NCBI GenBank assembly: GCA_002296185.1
Contig: DBHM01000014.1
Location: 32,890-38,978, forward strand
DNA length: 6,089 bases
Source: Alphaproteobacteria bacterium UBA828
Lineage (GTDB): Bacteria; Pseudomonadota; Alphaproteobacteria; UBA828
Direction: 5' to 3'
The notes beneath the pieces were generated by a model. The model saw only the letters and a list, made by a program, of their open reading frames with translations, did not search any database and was not told the origin of the DNA. Shown piece after piece: positions 1 through 6,089 of this stretch. Numbering within the stretch: the first letter of the stretch is position 1; every line of letters starts with the position of its first letter. The position numbers and the translations under genes were made by a program.

Positions 1-159
1 GGTTATTACCATTATTCATATTCAGTAGTGAGAGGTTGCGACCGTATAGTCCCTGTAGATGTCTACGTTCCTGGATGCCCTCCCACAGCTGAGGCTCTTT
101 TATATGGTATAATGCAGTTACAAAAAAAGATACGTCGTACAGGTACTATTGCTAGATAA
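1..159 (+). CDS. nuoB: NADH-quinone oxidoreductase subunit B, C-terminal fragment (5' end outside window)
   Basis: This is the last 52 codons of NuoB, read in frame from base 1 to a TAA at 157-159. NuoB (PSST/Nqo6) is the peripheral-arm subunit that holds [4Fe-4S] cluster N2, the last iron-sulfur centre before ubiquinone. The visible part contains VRGCDRIVPVD, then the family hallmark VPGCPPTAEAL. The Cys in PGCPP (visible residue 26) is the fourth N2 ligand by family knowledge; the other three ligands lie upstream of the window. The RGCD form, where E. coli NuoB has no Cys, is the alphaproteobacterial/mitochondrial version. The tail is short and basic (KKIRRTGTIAR), as is common in this family. 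The gene is cut only by the window edge. It is followed by nuoC after 29 bases, which fits the standard nuoA-N order. Identification is very secure despite the short length. Confidence 0.96.
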   Translation, partial: GYYHYSYSVVRGCDRIVPVDVYVPGCPPTAEALLYGIMQLQKKIRRTGTIAR

Positions 160-188
160 CTATAACTTCATGGTATTTTGATTTAGTC

Positions 189-794
189 ATGGACAACTCT
201 GTAACCACAGAACTTAGTGAGCATATAGGTTCAAAATTGACAGGATTGGTGCAAAGCACCGAGTTAGTCAATGATGAGCTAGTTTTGCATACATCTGTAA
301 AGTCTATAGAAAAGCTGTTGAAGTTTTTAAAGGATGATATCCAGTGTAAATTTGAAATTCTTTTAGATATCTGTGGAGTTGATTACCCTGAGCGTGATTC
401 AAGATTTGAGGTTGTGTATCATTTACTGAGTATAAGTAATAATCAAAGGGTTCGTGTAAAGGTTCCTCTTAAGGAGGGTGAGGCTATTCCCTCTGTAGCT
501 TCAATGTATAGCTCCGCTGGTTGGTTTGAAAGAGAGGCTTGGGATTTATTTGGGATATTTTTTGAAGGCAATCAAGACCTAAGAAGAATACTTAATGATT
601 ATGGTTTTGATGGACATCCACTAAGAAAGGATTTCCCACTTTCGGGCTTTGTTGAGTTGCGTTATGACGATGAGCAAAAAAGAGTTGTTTATGAACCTGT
701 AAAACTTACTCAAGAGTTTAGAAGGTTTGATTTTATGAGTCCTTGGGAAGGTGCGGACTATATTTTGCCAGGAGATGAAAAGGTTGAGGATTAA
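189..794 (+). CDS. nuoC: NADH-quinone oxidoreductase subunit C (30 kDa subunit)
   Basis: NuoC (mitochondrial NDUFS3/Nqo5) carries no cofactor. It is a structural subunit of the peripheral arm that packs against NuoD and NuoB at the base of the quinone module. At 201 residues it has the usual length of a stand-alone NuoC; E. coli instead has it fused to NuoD. Visible family blocks are FEILLDICGVDYPER (about residues 55-69), RFEVVYHLLS (72-81), WFEREAWDLFGIFFEG (112-127), the signature DLRRILNDYGFDGHPLRKDF (130-149), and the C-terminal FRRFDFMSPWEG (177-188). The usual GHPDLRR or NHPDLRR entry to the signature reads GNQDLRR here (residues 127-133), a small departure. The ATG at 189 is the only plausible start: an in-frame TAG lies at 153-155 and no other start codon falls between. 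The upstream bases show no convincing Shine-Dalgarno sequence. Stop TAA is 8 bases before nuoD. Confidence 0.97.
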   Translation: MDNSVTTELSEHIGSKLTGLVQSTELVNDELVLHTSVKSIEKLLKFLKDDIQCKFEILLDICGVDYPERDSRFEVVYHLLSISNNQRVRVKVPLKEGEAIPSVASMYSSAGWFEREAWDLFGIFFEGNQDLRRILNDYGFDGHPLRKDFPLSGFVELRYDDEQKRVVYEPVKLTQEFRRFDFMSPWEGADYILPGDEKVED

Positions 795-802
795 GAATAA
801 AC

Positions 803-1981
803 ATGAGCGATCGGTACATCGATAACTATACTATAAATTTTGGGCCACAGCATCCAGCTGCCCATGGAGTCCTTCGGCTTGTTTTAGAAATGGATGGAGA
901 AATTGTTGAGCGTGCAGATCCACATATTGGGCTACTACACAGAGGGACAGAGAAGCTTATTGAGCATAAGACATATCTCCAGTCTGTACCCTATTTTGAT
1001 AGATTAGATTATTCTTCCCCCATGAATCAGGAACATGCCTTTGCTTTAGCTGTAGAAGGTTTGTTGGGGTGTAAGGTTCCTGAACGAGCTCAGTATATTC
1101 GTGTCCTTTATAGTGAGATAGGTCGAATAGGCAATCACCTTCTAAATCTAAGTGCTATGGCTCTCGATGTCGGTGCTATGACACCATATTTTTATAGTTT
1201 TGAGCAACGAGAAGAACTTATGCAATTTTACGAAAGAGCTTCTGGGGCACGATTGCATGCAGCATATTTTAGGCCGGGAGGGGTCGCTTTAGATCTCCCT
1301 GAATCCTTGCTTGAGGATATTAGCAATTGGAATAATCAGTTTCCTAAATTCATAGACGATTTTGAAGGATTATTAACGGAAAACAGAATTTTTAAACAGC
1401 GTACAGTTGATGTTACACCTGTAACAGCTGAAGACGCTCTTGATTGGGGTTTTACTGGTCCAATGCTAAGAGCTGCAGGAGTTGTGTGGGATCTAAGACG
1501 AAATCAGCCTTATGAGGTCTACAATAAACTAGATTTTGATATACCCGTTGGAAAGACTGGCGATTGTTATGAAAGATACTTAGTTAGAGTACACGAAATG
1601 CGTCAAAGTGTTAAAATAATCAAACAATGTATAGAAGGCATGCCCAAGGGACCTATTAAATCTGAAGATAATAAGATTTCTCCACCTACACGTGGAGAAA
1701 TGAAAAATTCTATGGAGGCCCTGATTCATCACTTCAAATTGTATACTGAGGGTTACCATGTCCCCTCGGGAGAGATATATAGAGCCGTTGAGGCGCCAAA
1801 AGGAGAGTTTGGAGTTTATCTGGTGTCAGATGGCACAAATAAGCCCTACAGGTGCAAGATCAGGGCTCCAGGATTTGCTCATTTACAGGCTATGGATTAC
1901 ACGAGTAAAGGTACAATGCTTGCAGATACTGTAGCAAATCTTGCTAGTATGGATATTGTTTTTGGAGAGATTGATAGGTGA
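803..1981 (+). CDS. nuoD: NADH-quinone oxidoreductase subunit D (49 kDa subunit)
   Basis: NuoD (NDUFS2/Nqo4) forms most of the ubiquinone head-group pocket beside cluster N2 of NuoB and is related to the large subunit of [NiFe] hydrogenases, but lacks the nickel-binding cysteines. The 392-residue length is normal for a stand-alone NuoD. Visible blocks: NFGPQHPAAHGVLRL (12-26), DPHIGLLHRGTEKL (39-52), YFDRLDYSSPMNQEHAF (64-80), YERASGARLHAAYFRPGG (143-160), and the terminal DIVFGEIDR (384-392). By alignment in my head to mammalian and Thermus enzymes, His21 and Tyr70 match the two residues that contact the quinone head group (same 49-residue spacing), and Arg47 matches the arginine dimethylated in mammalian NDUFS2. 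The segment SEIGRIGNHLLN has Gly110 where Leu is common. A GAGGA at 786-790 is a possible but distant ribosome site, 12 bases before the ATG. The TGA stop overlaps the nuoE start. Confidence 0.98.
   Translation: MSDRYIDNYTINFGPQHPAAHGVLRLVLEMDGEIVERADPHIGLLHRGTEKLIEHKTYLQSVPYFDRLDYSSPMNQEHAFALAVEGLLGCKVPERAQYIRVLYSEIGRIGNHLLNLSAMALDVGAMTPYFYSFEQREELMQFYERASGARLHAAYFRPGGVALDLPESLLEDISNWNNQFPKFIDDFEGLLTENRIFKQRTVDVTPVTAEDALDWGFTGPMLRAAGVVWDLRRNQPYEVYNKLDFDIPVGKTGDCYERYLVRVHEMRQSVKIIKQCIEGMPKGPIKSEDNKISPPTRGEMKNSMEALIHHFKLYTEGYHVPSGEIYRAVEAPKGEFGVYLVSDGTNKPYRCKIRAPGFAHLQAMDYTSKGTMLADTVANLASMDIVFGEIDR
1964..1969 (+). promoter_or_regulatory. Ribosome binding site for nuoE
   Basis: GGAGAG lies inside the 3' end of nuoD, 8 bases before the GTG at 1978. 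This good match and spacing support GTG as the true nuoE start. Confidence 0.7.
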
Positions 1982-2574
1982 GTCAGTTAGAGGAAAAATT
2001 TGAATTTACTGACGAGAATCGTAATGAAGCTGATTCTTGTATAGCAAAGTATCCAGAAGGCAGAGAGCAGAGTGCAGTAATGCCTATCTTATATATTGCT
2101 CAACGCCAGAATGGTGGTTGGTTGAGCCAAAGTGCTATGCAATATGTTGCAGATTACCTCTCTATGCCGCCTATTAAAGTTTATGAAGTGGCAACGTTCT
2201 ACACAATGTATAATCTAGATTCTGTGGGTGAGTATCATATACAGCTTTGCCGAACTACTCCGTGTTGGTTAAGGGGTGCGAATAGTATTTCATCCGCTAT
2301 AAAAGAACATTTAGGTATCGAAAATGGTGAGACTACTGATGATGGAAAATTTACTCTGTCTGAAGTTGAATGTTTAGGTGCATGTGTTAATGCGCCTATG
2401 GTCCAAATTAATGATGACTTTTATGAAGACCTCAATGCTGATCGTGTGAGATCAATTTTAGATATGTTAATATCTGGTGATCAGCCAAAATCAGGGTCAC
2501 AGTCTGAACGTTTTACCTCCGCTCCTGAATCGGGTCCCACTACCTTAATTGATGAAGGGAAAAGTAAATGTTGA
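1978..2574 (+). CDS. nuoE: NADH-quinone oxidoreductase subunit E (24 kDa subunit)
   Basis: NuoE (NDUFV2/Nqo2) is a thioredoxin-fold [2Fe-2S] protein in the NADH-input module. It carries cluster N1a, which exchanges electrons with the FMN of NuoF. All four N1a ligands are visible: Cys91 and Cys96 in CRTTPCWLRG, and Cys132 and Cys136 in ECLGACVNAP. Other family blocks are YPEGREQSAVMPIL (25-38), VYEVATFYTMYNL (68-80) and the QINDDFYEDL run (143-152). Total length is 198 residues. The tail from about residue 167 (GDQPKSGSQSERFTSAP, then TTL) matches the C-terminal extension of mitochondrial NDUFV2 and alphaproteobacterial NuoE (PKPGPxxGRF-like) and is absent from shorter NuoE proteins such as that of E. 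coli. Translation starts at GTG, giving a GTGA overlap with the nuoD stop, a classic translational-coupling arrangement. The stop overlaps nuoF by 7 bases. Confidence 0.97.
   Translation: MSQLEEKFEFTDENRNEADSCIAKYPEGREQSAVMPILYIAQRQNGGWLSQSAMQYVADYLSMPPIKVYEVATFYTMYNLDSVGEYHIQLCRTTPCWLRGANSISSAIKEHLGIENGETTDDGKFTLSEVECLGACVNAPMVQINDDFYEDLNADRVRSILDMLISGDQPKSGSQSERFTSAPESGPTTLIDEGKSKC
2555..2560 (+). promoter_or_regulatory. Ribosome binding site for nuoF
   Basis: AAGGGA lies within the last codons of nuoE, 7 bases before the ATG at 2568. It supports that ATG as the start even though it lies inside nuoE. Confidence 0.65.
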
Positions 2575-3848
2575 AAGACAATGATCGTATATTCACAAAT
2601 TTATATGGCTTAAATGATTGGTCTCTTACTGGTGCGTTGTCACGAGGCGATTGGGATGGAACTTCTGAATTTATTTTCAAAGGTAGAGATTGGATTATTA
2701 ATGAGATTAAGGAATCTGGCCTAAGGGGAAGGGGAGGAGCTGGCTTTCCAACTGGTATGAAATGGTCTTTCATGCCTAAAGAAGATAAGGATGGAAAGCC
2801 TCACTATTTGATCGTTAATGCTGATGAGTCCGAGCCTGGAACCTGTAAAGACCGTGATATAATGCGGCACGATCCACAAAAATTAATCGAGGGTTGTCTA
2901 ATTGCAGCCTTTGCTATGGGTGCTCATACCGGTTACATCTATATAAGAGGCGAATTTTATGAGGAAGCACTCCGTCTAGAACAAGCTATTAATGAAGCTT
3001 ATTCATCTAATTTATTAGGTAAAAATGCAGCAGGTTCGGGTTGGGACTTAGATCTTTTTGTACACCGGGGGGCAGGCGCTTATATTTGTGGAGAAGAAAC
3101 TGGTTTAATTGAAAGTTTAGAGGGAAAACCTGGACGCCCTCGATTAAAACCCCCATTCCCAGCAGGAGCTGGCCTTTATGGTTGTCCTTCAACAGTAAAT
3201 AATGTTGAAACAATTGCAGTAGTACCGACAATTTTACGTCGAGGTAGTTCCTGGTTTTCTAGTTTAGGTAGGCCTAAAAATTCTGGGACCAAGCTGTTTT
3301 GTATTTCTGGACATGTGAATGAGCCCTGCAACGTAGAGGAGGAAATGGGAATACCCCTCAGAGAATTAATAGAAAAGCATGCAGGGGGGGTGCAAGGAGG
3401 ATGGGACAATTTACTAGCAGTCATTCCAGGTGGTTCTTCTGTGCCTGTTATTCCAAAGAGTATATGTGACGATGTTCTAATGGATTTTGATAGTTTAGTT
3501 GAAGTTAAGTCAGGGCTTGGGACAGCTGCCGTAATTGTCATGGATAAGTCAACCGATATTATTGAGGCAATTGCCCGTTTGTCTCATTTTTATATGCATG
3601 AAAGTTGTGGCCAGTGTACTCCTTGTAGAGAAGGAACAGGTTGGGTTTATCGTCTTATGCAACGTTTGATAACTGGGGATGCTGAGATTTCAGATATTGA
3701 TATGTTGGAAGATGTTGTGGGGCAGATAGAAGGTCATACAATTTGTGCGCTTGGCGATGCAGCGGCCTGGCCGGTGCAGGGTTTGATAAGACACTTCCGC
3801 CCAGAACTTGAGAAACGTATACGCCAACGGAGTAAAAATGCTGCATAG
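2568..3848 (+). CDS. nuoF: NADH-quinone oxidoreductase subunit F (51 kDa, NADH/FMN-binding)
   Basis: NuoF (NDUFV1/Nqo1) is the catalytic entry point of complex I. It binds NADH, takes its hydride onto FMN, and passes electrons to [4Fe-4S] cluster N3. The 426-residue length is normal. Visible in order: the glycine-rich nucleotide/FMN loop GLRGRGGAGFPTGMKW (51-66), the FMN-site block NADESEPGTCKDR (84-96), the NADH-site block GAGAYICGEETGLIESLEG (168-186), PRLKPPFPAG (191-200), and the N3 ligands Cys347, Cys350, Cys353 (SCGQCTPC) with Cys393 (HTICALGD). The end, WPVQGLIRHFRPELE (401-415), is very close to the mitochondrial form. Residue 179 is Gly where most homologues have Ala (EETAL). The start at 2568 overlaps nuoE by 7 bases and has its own Shine-Dalgarno. 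A run of seven G at 3384-3390 (Ala-Gly-Gly-Val) is in frame and the gene stays open through it. Stop TAG is 15 bases before nuoG. Confidence 0.98.
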   Translation: MLKDNDRIFTNLYGLNDWSLTGALSRGDWDGTSEFIFKGRDWIINEIKESGLRGRGGAGFPTGMKWSFMPKEDKDGKPHYLIVNADESEPGTCKDRDIMRHDPQKLIEGCLIAAFAMGAHTGYIYIRGEFYEEALRLEQAINEAYSSNLLGKNAAGSGWDLDLFVHRGAGAYICGEETGLIESLEGKPGRPRLKPPFPAGAGLYGCPSTVNNVETIAVVPTILRRGSSWFSSLGRPKNSGTKLFCISGHVNEPCNVEEEMGIPLRELIEKHAGGVQGGWDNLLAVIPGGSSVPVIPKSICDDVLMDFDSLVEVKSGLGTAAVIVMDKSTDIIEAIARLSHFYMHESCGQCTPCREGTGWVYRLMQRLITGDAEISDIDMLEDVVGQIEGHTICALGDAAAWPVQGLIRHFRPELEKRIRQRSKNAA

Positions 3849-3853
3849 GGAAG
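3847..3853 (+). promoter_or_regulatory. Ribosome binding site for nuoG
   Basis: AGGGAAG overlaps the nuoF stop codon and sits 10 bases before the ATG at 3864. It is a good Shine-Dalgarno match and fixes that start. Confidence 0.65.
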
Positions 3854-3863
3854 ATCCTTAGAA

Positions 3864-5927
3864 ATGCCAAAACTTAAAATTAATGGCCACGAGATTGAGG
3901 TGCCGTCTGGAGCCACAGTTCTTCAAGCTTGCGAGGAAGCTGGTGAGGAAATTCCAAGATTCTGTTACCATAATAGATTATCTATTGCTGGTAATTGTCG
4001 CATGTGTTTGGTGGACCTAGAAAACGCCCCAAAGCCTATAGCATCATGTGCGATGCCTGCTGCAGATGGAATGGAGATTCATACCAATACTGCTAGCGTG
4101 AAAAAAGCACGCGAAGGTGTTATGGAATTTTTATTAATCAATCATCCTCTGGATTGTCCGATATGTGATCAAGGTGGGGAGTGTGATCTGCAGGACCAAG
4201 CTGTTGCTTATGGAAGGCATTTTAGTAGGTTTGGAGAGGGTAAGCGTTCAGTCCATGATAAAGATATTGGCCCCTTGGTTGGTACAATTATGACCAGGTG
4301 TATCCATTGCACAAGATGTATTAGGTTCAGTGAAGAGATTGCGGGTGTGGAAGAAATGGGTGCTGTTTATCGTGGCGAGCATATGGAAATCGGCACCTAT
4401 ATCGAGAAAGCTATGCACTCCGAGCTTTCAGGAAATTTAATTGACCTCTGTCCTGTGGGTGCTTTGACTTCCAAGCCATATGCTTTTACAGCTCGCCCTT
4501 GGGAGCTTAAGAAGACCGAAACTATAGATGCTATGGATGCTGTTGGAAGTAATATTAGAATTGATGCCCGAGGCAGAGAAATTATGAGGGTTCTGCCGAG
4601 ACTAAATGAGGATGTCAATGAAGAATGGATTTCAGATAAATCCAGATTTTCTTGCGATGGTCTTAAATATAAACGACTGGATCGACCTTGGATTCGAGAG
4701 GATGGCTGTCTTAAACCAGCGTCATGGCAACAGGCCTTTTCGGCAATTCATCAATCTTTAGAAACCCTGGAAGGCAATCAAATTGCATCTATAAGTGGTG
4801 ACATGGTGGATTGTGAAAGTGTTTTTGCACTCAAGCAACTAATGTCATATTTAGGGAGTCAGAACATTGATTGTAGGCAAGACTTGTCCATTTACAATAC
4901 ACGCTTACGTGCAAGTTATATTTTTAATTCTGGAATATCGAGCATAGAGGATAGCGATTGTATTTTGTTAGTCGGAACAAATCCTCGATTTGAGGCACCA
5001 ATAATTAATGCAAGAATCAGAAAAAGTTGGTTGCAGGGTGATATCCCTATTGGTCTAATTGGACAGAAGAGAGATCTCACTTATCAATACGATCACTTAG
5101 GTGATAATGCAGATATACTTTCACAAATTGTAAAAGAAAGTCATCCATTCTTCGAAAAATTAAAACAGGCAAAGCGCCCTATGATTATTTTAGGGCAGGC
5201 TGCGTTATCCCGCCCAGATAGTGAGGGTGTAATTTATCAATCAAGGATTCTAGCGCAGAAAACTGATATGATTACAGGTCAATGGTTTGGTTTTAATATT
5301 TTGCAAACAGCAGCCGGGCGTGTGGGTGCACTTGACATTGGTTTTGTCCCTGGGCCAGAAGGAAGGGATACAAGAGGCATTTTAGAGTCCGCAAGTAGTG
5401 GTGAAATTAAATTTGTCTATCTTCTTGGTGCAGATGAACTGGAAGTATCTCGGCTTGAAAATAGTTTTATTGTCTACCAGGGACATCATGGCGATCGTGG
5501 CGCTGCTGTCGCTGACGTTATATTACCTGGTGCAGCTTATACAGAAAAAGATGCTACTTGGGTTAATACTGAAGGTAGAGTTCAAAGAGCAACGGCAGCT
5601 GTGCAACCGCCGGGCCAAGCAAGAGAAGATTGGGCAATTATTCGAGCTTTGTCAGAAGTAGTCGGGCATAGTCTATCTTATGATACGTTACCTGATTTAA
5701 GATCCTTAATGATTAAAGAATTTCCTGTACTAGCGGGTATTGACAAACAAACTCCAGGAGAATGGGGAGAGTTCGGAGAAGATAAGCCAATTGATCAGAA
5801 ACCTTTTGGAGAATCTGTAAGTAATTTTTATATGACAGATCCAATTTCACGCTGTTCACCAACTATGGCGGAATGTATCAAAGCATTCAGTGTTGATATA
5901 GATGGGAAGATTAATACTAATGGCTGA
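3864..5927 (+). CDS. nuoG: NADH-quinone oxidoreductase subunit G (75 kDa subunit)
   Basis: NuoG (NDUFS1/Nqo3) is the largest peripheral-arm subunit and the wire between the NADH module and the quinone module. The N-terminal part holds three clusters with all ligands visible: N1b [2Fe-2S] (Cys34, Cys45, Cys48, Cys62), N5 [4Fe-4S] with its unusual His ligand (His94, Cys98, Cys101, Cys107, in HPLDCPICDQGGEC), and N4 [4Fe-4S] (Cys146, Cys149, Cys152, Cys196, in RCIHCTRC and DLCPVGA). The rest (about 215-687) is the degenerate molybdopterin-oxidoreductase-like domain, which binds no molybdenum in complex I; conserved stretches include NEEWISDKSRF (252-262) and ADVILPGAAYTEKDATW (550-566). No CxxCxxxC motif follows residue 210, so the N7 cluster of E. 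coli and Thermus is absent, as in mitochondria. The 687-residue length fits this class. The end shows YMTDPISRCSPTMAEC (656-671), with Cys664 where Ala is common. Stop TGA overlaps nuoH by 8 bases. Confidence 0.98.
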   Translation: MPKLKINGHEIEVPSGATVLQACEEAGEEIPRFCYHNRLSIAGNCRMCLVDLENAPKPIASCAMPAADGMEIHTNTASVKKAREGVMEFLLINHPLDCPICDQGGECDLQDQAVAYGRHFSRFGEGKRSVHDKDIGPLVGTIMTRCIHCTRCIRFSEEIAGVEEMGAVYRGEHMEIGTYIEKAMHSELSGNLIDLCPVGALTSKPYAFTARPWELKKTETIDAMDAVGSNIRIDARGREIMRVLPRLNEDVNEEWISDKSRFSCDGLKYKRLDRPWIREDGCLKPASWQQAFSAIHQSLETLEGNQIASISGDMVDCESVFALKQLMSYLGSQNIDCRQDLSIYNTRLRASYIFNSGISSIEDSDCILLVGTNPRFEAPIINARIRKSWLQGDIPIGLIGQKRDLTYQYDHLGDNADILSQIVKESHPFFEKLKQAKRPMIILGQAALSRPDSEGVIYQSRILAQKTDMITGQWFGFNILQTAAGRVGALDIGFVPGPEGRDTRGILESASSGEIKFVYLLGADELEVSRLENSFIVYQGHHGDRGAAVADVILPGAAYTEKDATWVNTEGRVQRATAAVQPPGQAREDWAIIRALSEVVGHSLSYDTLPDLRSLMIKEFPVLAGIDKQTPGEWGEFGEDKPIDQKPFGESVSNFYMTDPISRCSPTMAECIKAFSVDIDGKINTNG
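5904..5909 (+). promoter_or_regulatory. Probable ribosome binding site for nuoH
   Basis: GGGAAG lies within the last codons of nuoG, 10 bases before the ATG at 5920. It favours this ATG over the in-frame GTG at 5929. Confidence 0.55.
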
Positions 5928-6089
5928 AGTGGGATTCTGGTCAGGGTATGCTTACCCGTTTTTACTTATCGTGGGTTATATACTCGCTATCGTTGTACCT
6001 CTACTCGTCTGTGTGGCATTTGTAACCTACTTTGAAAGAAAAGTTTGGGGTCTCATGCAGATTAGAAAAGGTCCAAATGTTGTTGGTCC
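5920..6089 (+). CDS. nuoH: NADH-quinone oxidoreductase subunit H, N-terminal fragment (3' end outside window)
   Basis: NuoH (ND1/Nqo8) is the membrane subunit that docks the peripheral arm and forms the membrane entrance and inner part of the ubiquinone channel. The window holds the first 56 complete codons. They read as a short polar start (MAEVGFWSGYAYP), one hydrophobic segment at about residues 14-37 that is the first transmembrane helix, then TYFERKVWGLMQIRKGPNVV. The ERK, MQxRxGPN and VVG elements are the hallmark of the first cytoplasmic loop of NuoH/ND1, next to the quinone channel. The start overlaps the nuoG stop by 8 bases in another frame (ATGGCTGA), so translation is probably coupled to nuoG. 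An alternative GTG at 5929 would shorten the protein by three residues. The gene is truncated by the window edge only; the frame is open to the last base. Confidence 0.95.
   Translation, partial: MAEVGFWSGYAYPFLLIVGYILAIVVPLLVCVAFVTYFERKVWGLMQIRKGPNVVG

Noticed and set aside
2540..2773. 77-codon - strand frame over the nuoE/nuoF junction, and similar small - strand frames at 3007-3231, 3655-3870, 3734-3916 and 4397-4618
   Set aside because: All are covered by strong + strand genes, and their translations resemble no family I know.
3176..3541. 121-codon open frame on the - strand inside nuoF
   Set aside because: It is antisense to a well-conserved part of nuoF; its composition (many Ser, Pro, Thr) is typical of a reverse-strand shadow, and no supporting context is seen.
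5398..5661. 87-codon open frame on the + strand overlapping nuoG in another frame, starting at GTG
   Set aside because: It lies wholly inside nuoG where the NuoG protein matches its family strongly; the translation shows no recognisable domain. It is a chance frame.
1..6089. Possible origin from a gene-rich protist mitochondrial genome, given the mitochondrial-like complex I motifs
   Set aside because: NuoE and NuoF (24 and 51 kDa) are nucleus-encoded in known eukaryotes, and the full bacterial gene order with Shine-Dalgarno sites and overlaps points to a bacterium.
1..6089. Search for an undescribed system: inserted ORFs, RNA elements, repeats, CRISPR, mobile elements, terminators
   Set aside because: The longest gap between genes is 29 bases; no repeats, hairpins with T-runs or foreign genes were seen. 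The window is fully explained by the nuo operon.

Overview
The window is an uninterrupted stretch of a nuo operon, which encodes the proton-pumping NADH:ubiquinone oxidoreductase (respiratory complex I). All genes lie on the + strand in the order nuoB (3' end only), nuoC, nuoD, nuoE, nuoF, nuoG, nuoH (5' end only). Every one is intact where visible. Both edge genes are cut by the window boundary, not by mutation.

The organism is most likely an AT-rich alphaproteobacterium. The subunits carry the alphaproteobacterial/mitochondrial form of the family motifs: NuoD and NuoC are separate (not the fused NuoCD of Escherichia coli), NuoE has the mitochondrial-like C-terminal tail, NuoF ends in a mitochondrial-like segment (WPVQGLIRHFRPELE), and NuoG lacks the extra N7 cluster ligands. 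Standard bacterial code is used, with TGA stops in nuoD, nuoE and nuoG. The moderate AT richness (judged by eye, not computed) would fit a free-living, possibly marine lineage, but genus or order cannot be assigned from this sequence alone.

Layout: the nuoB tail ends at 159. A 29-base gap follows, then nuoC (189-794), an 8-base gap, and nuoD (803-1981). nuoE overlaps nuoD by 4 bases and starts with GTG, nuoF overlaps nuoE by 7 bases, nuoG follows after 15 bases, and nuoH overlaps nuoG by 8 bases. No gap is long enough to hold another gene, and I see no promoter, terminator, RNA gene, repeat or mobile element. The whole window reads as the middle of one polycistronic unit, with nuoA presumably upstream and nuoI-N presumably downstream.

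Together the products trace the electron path of the peripheral arm. NuoF takes hydride from NADH onto FMN. NuoE (N1a) exchanges electrons with the flavin, and NuoF (N3) and NuoG (N1b, N4, N5) carry them inward. NuoB (N2) passes them to ubiquinone in a pocket built by NuoB, NuoD and NuoH, and NuoC scaffolds the NuoB/NuoD junction. I looked for an undescribed system and did not find one: this is ordinary core metabolism, with only small sequence-level points worth noting.
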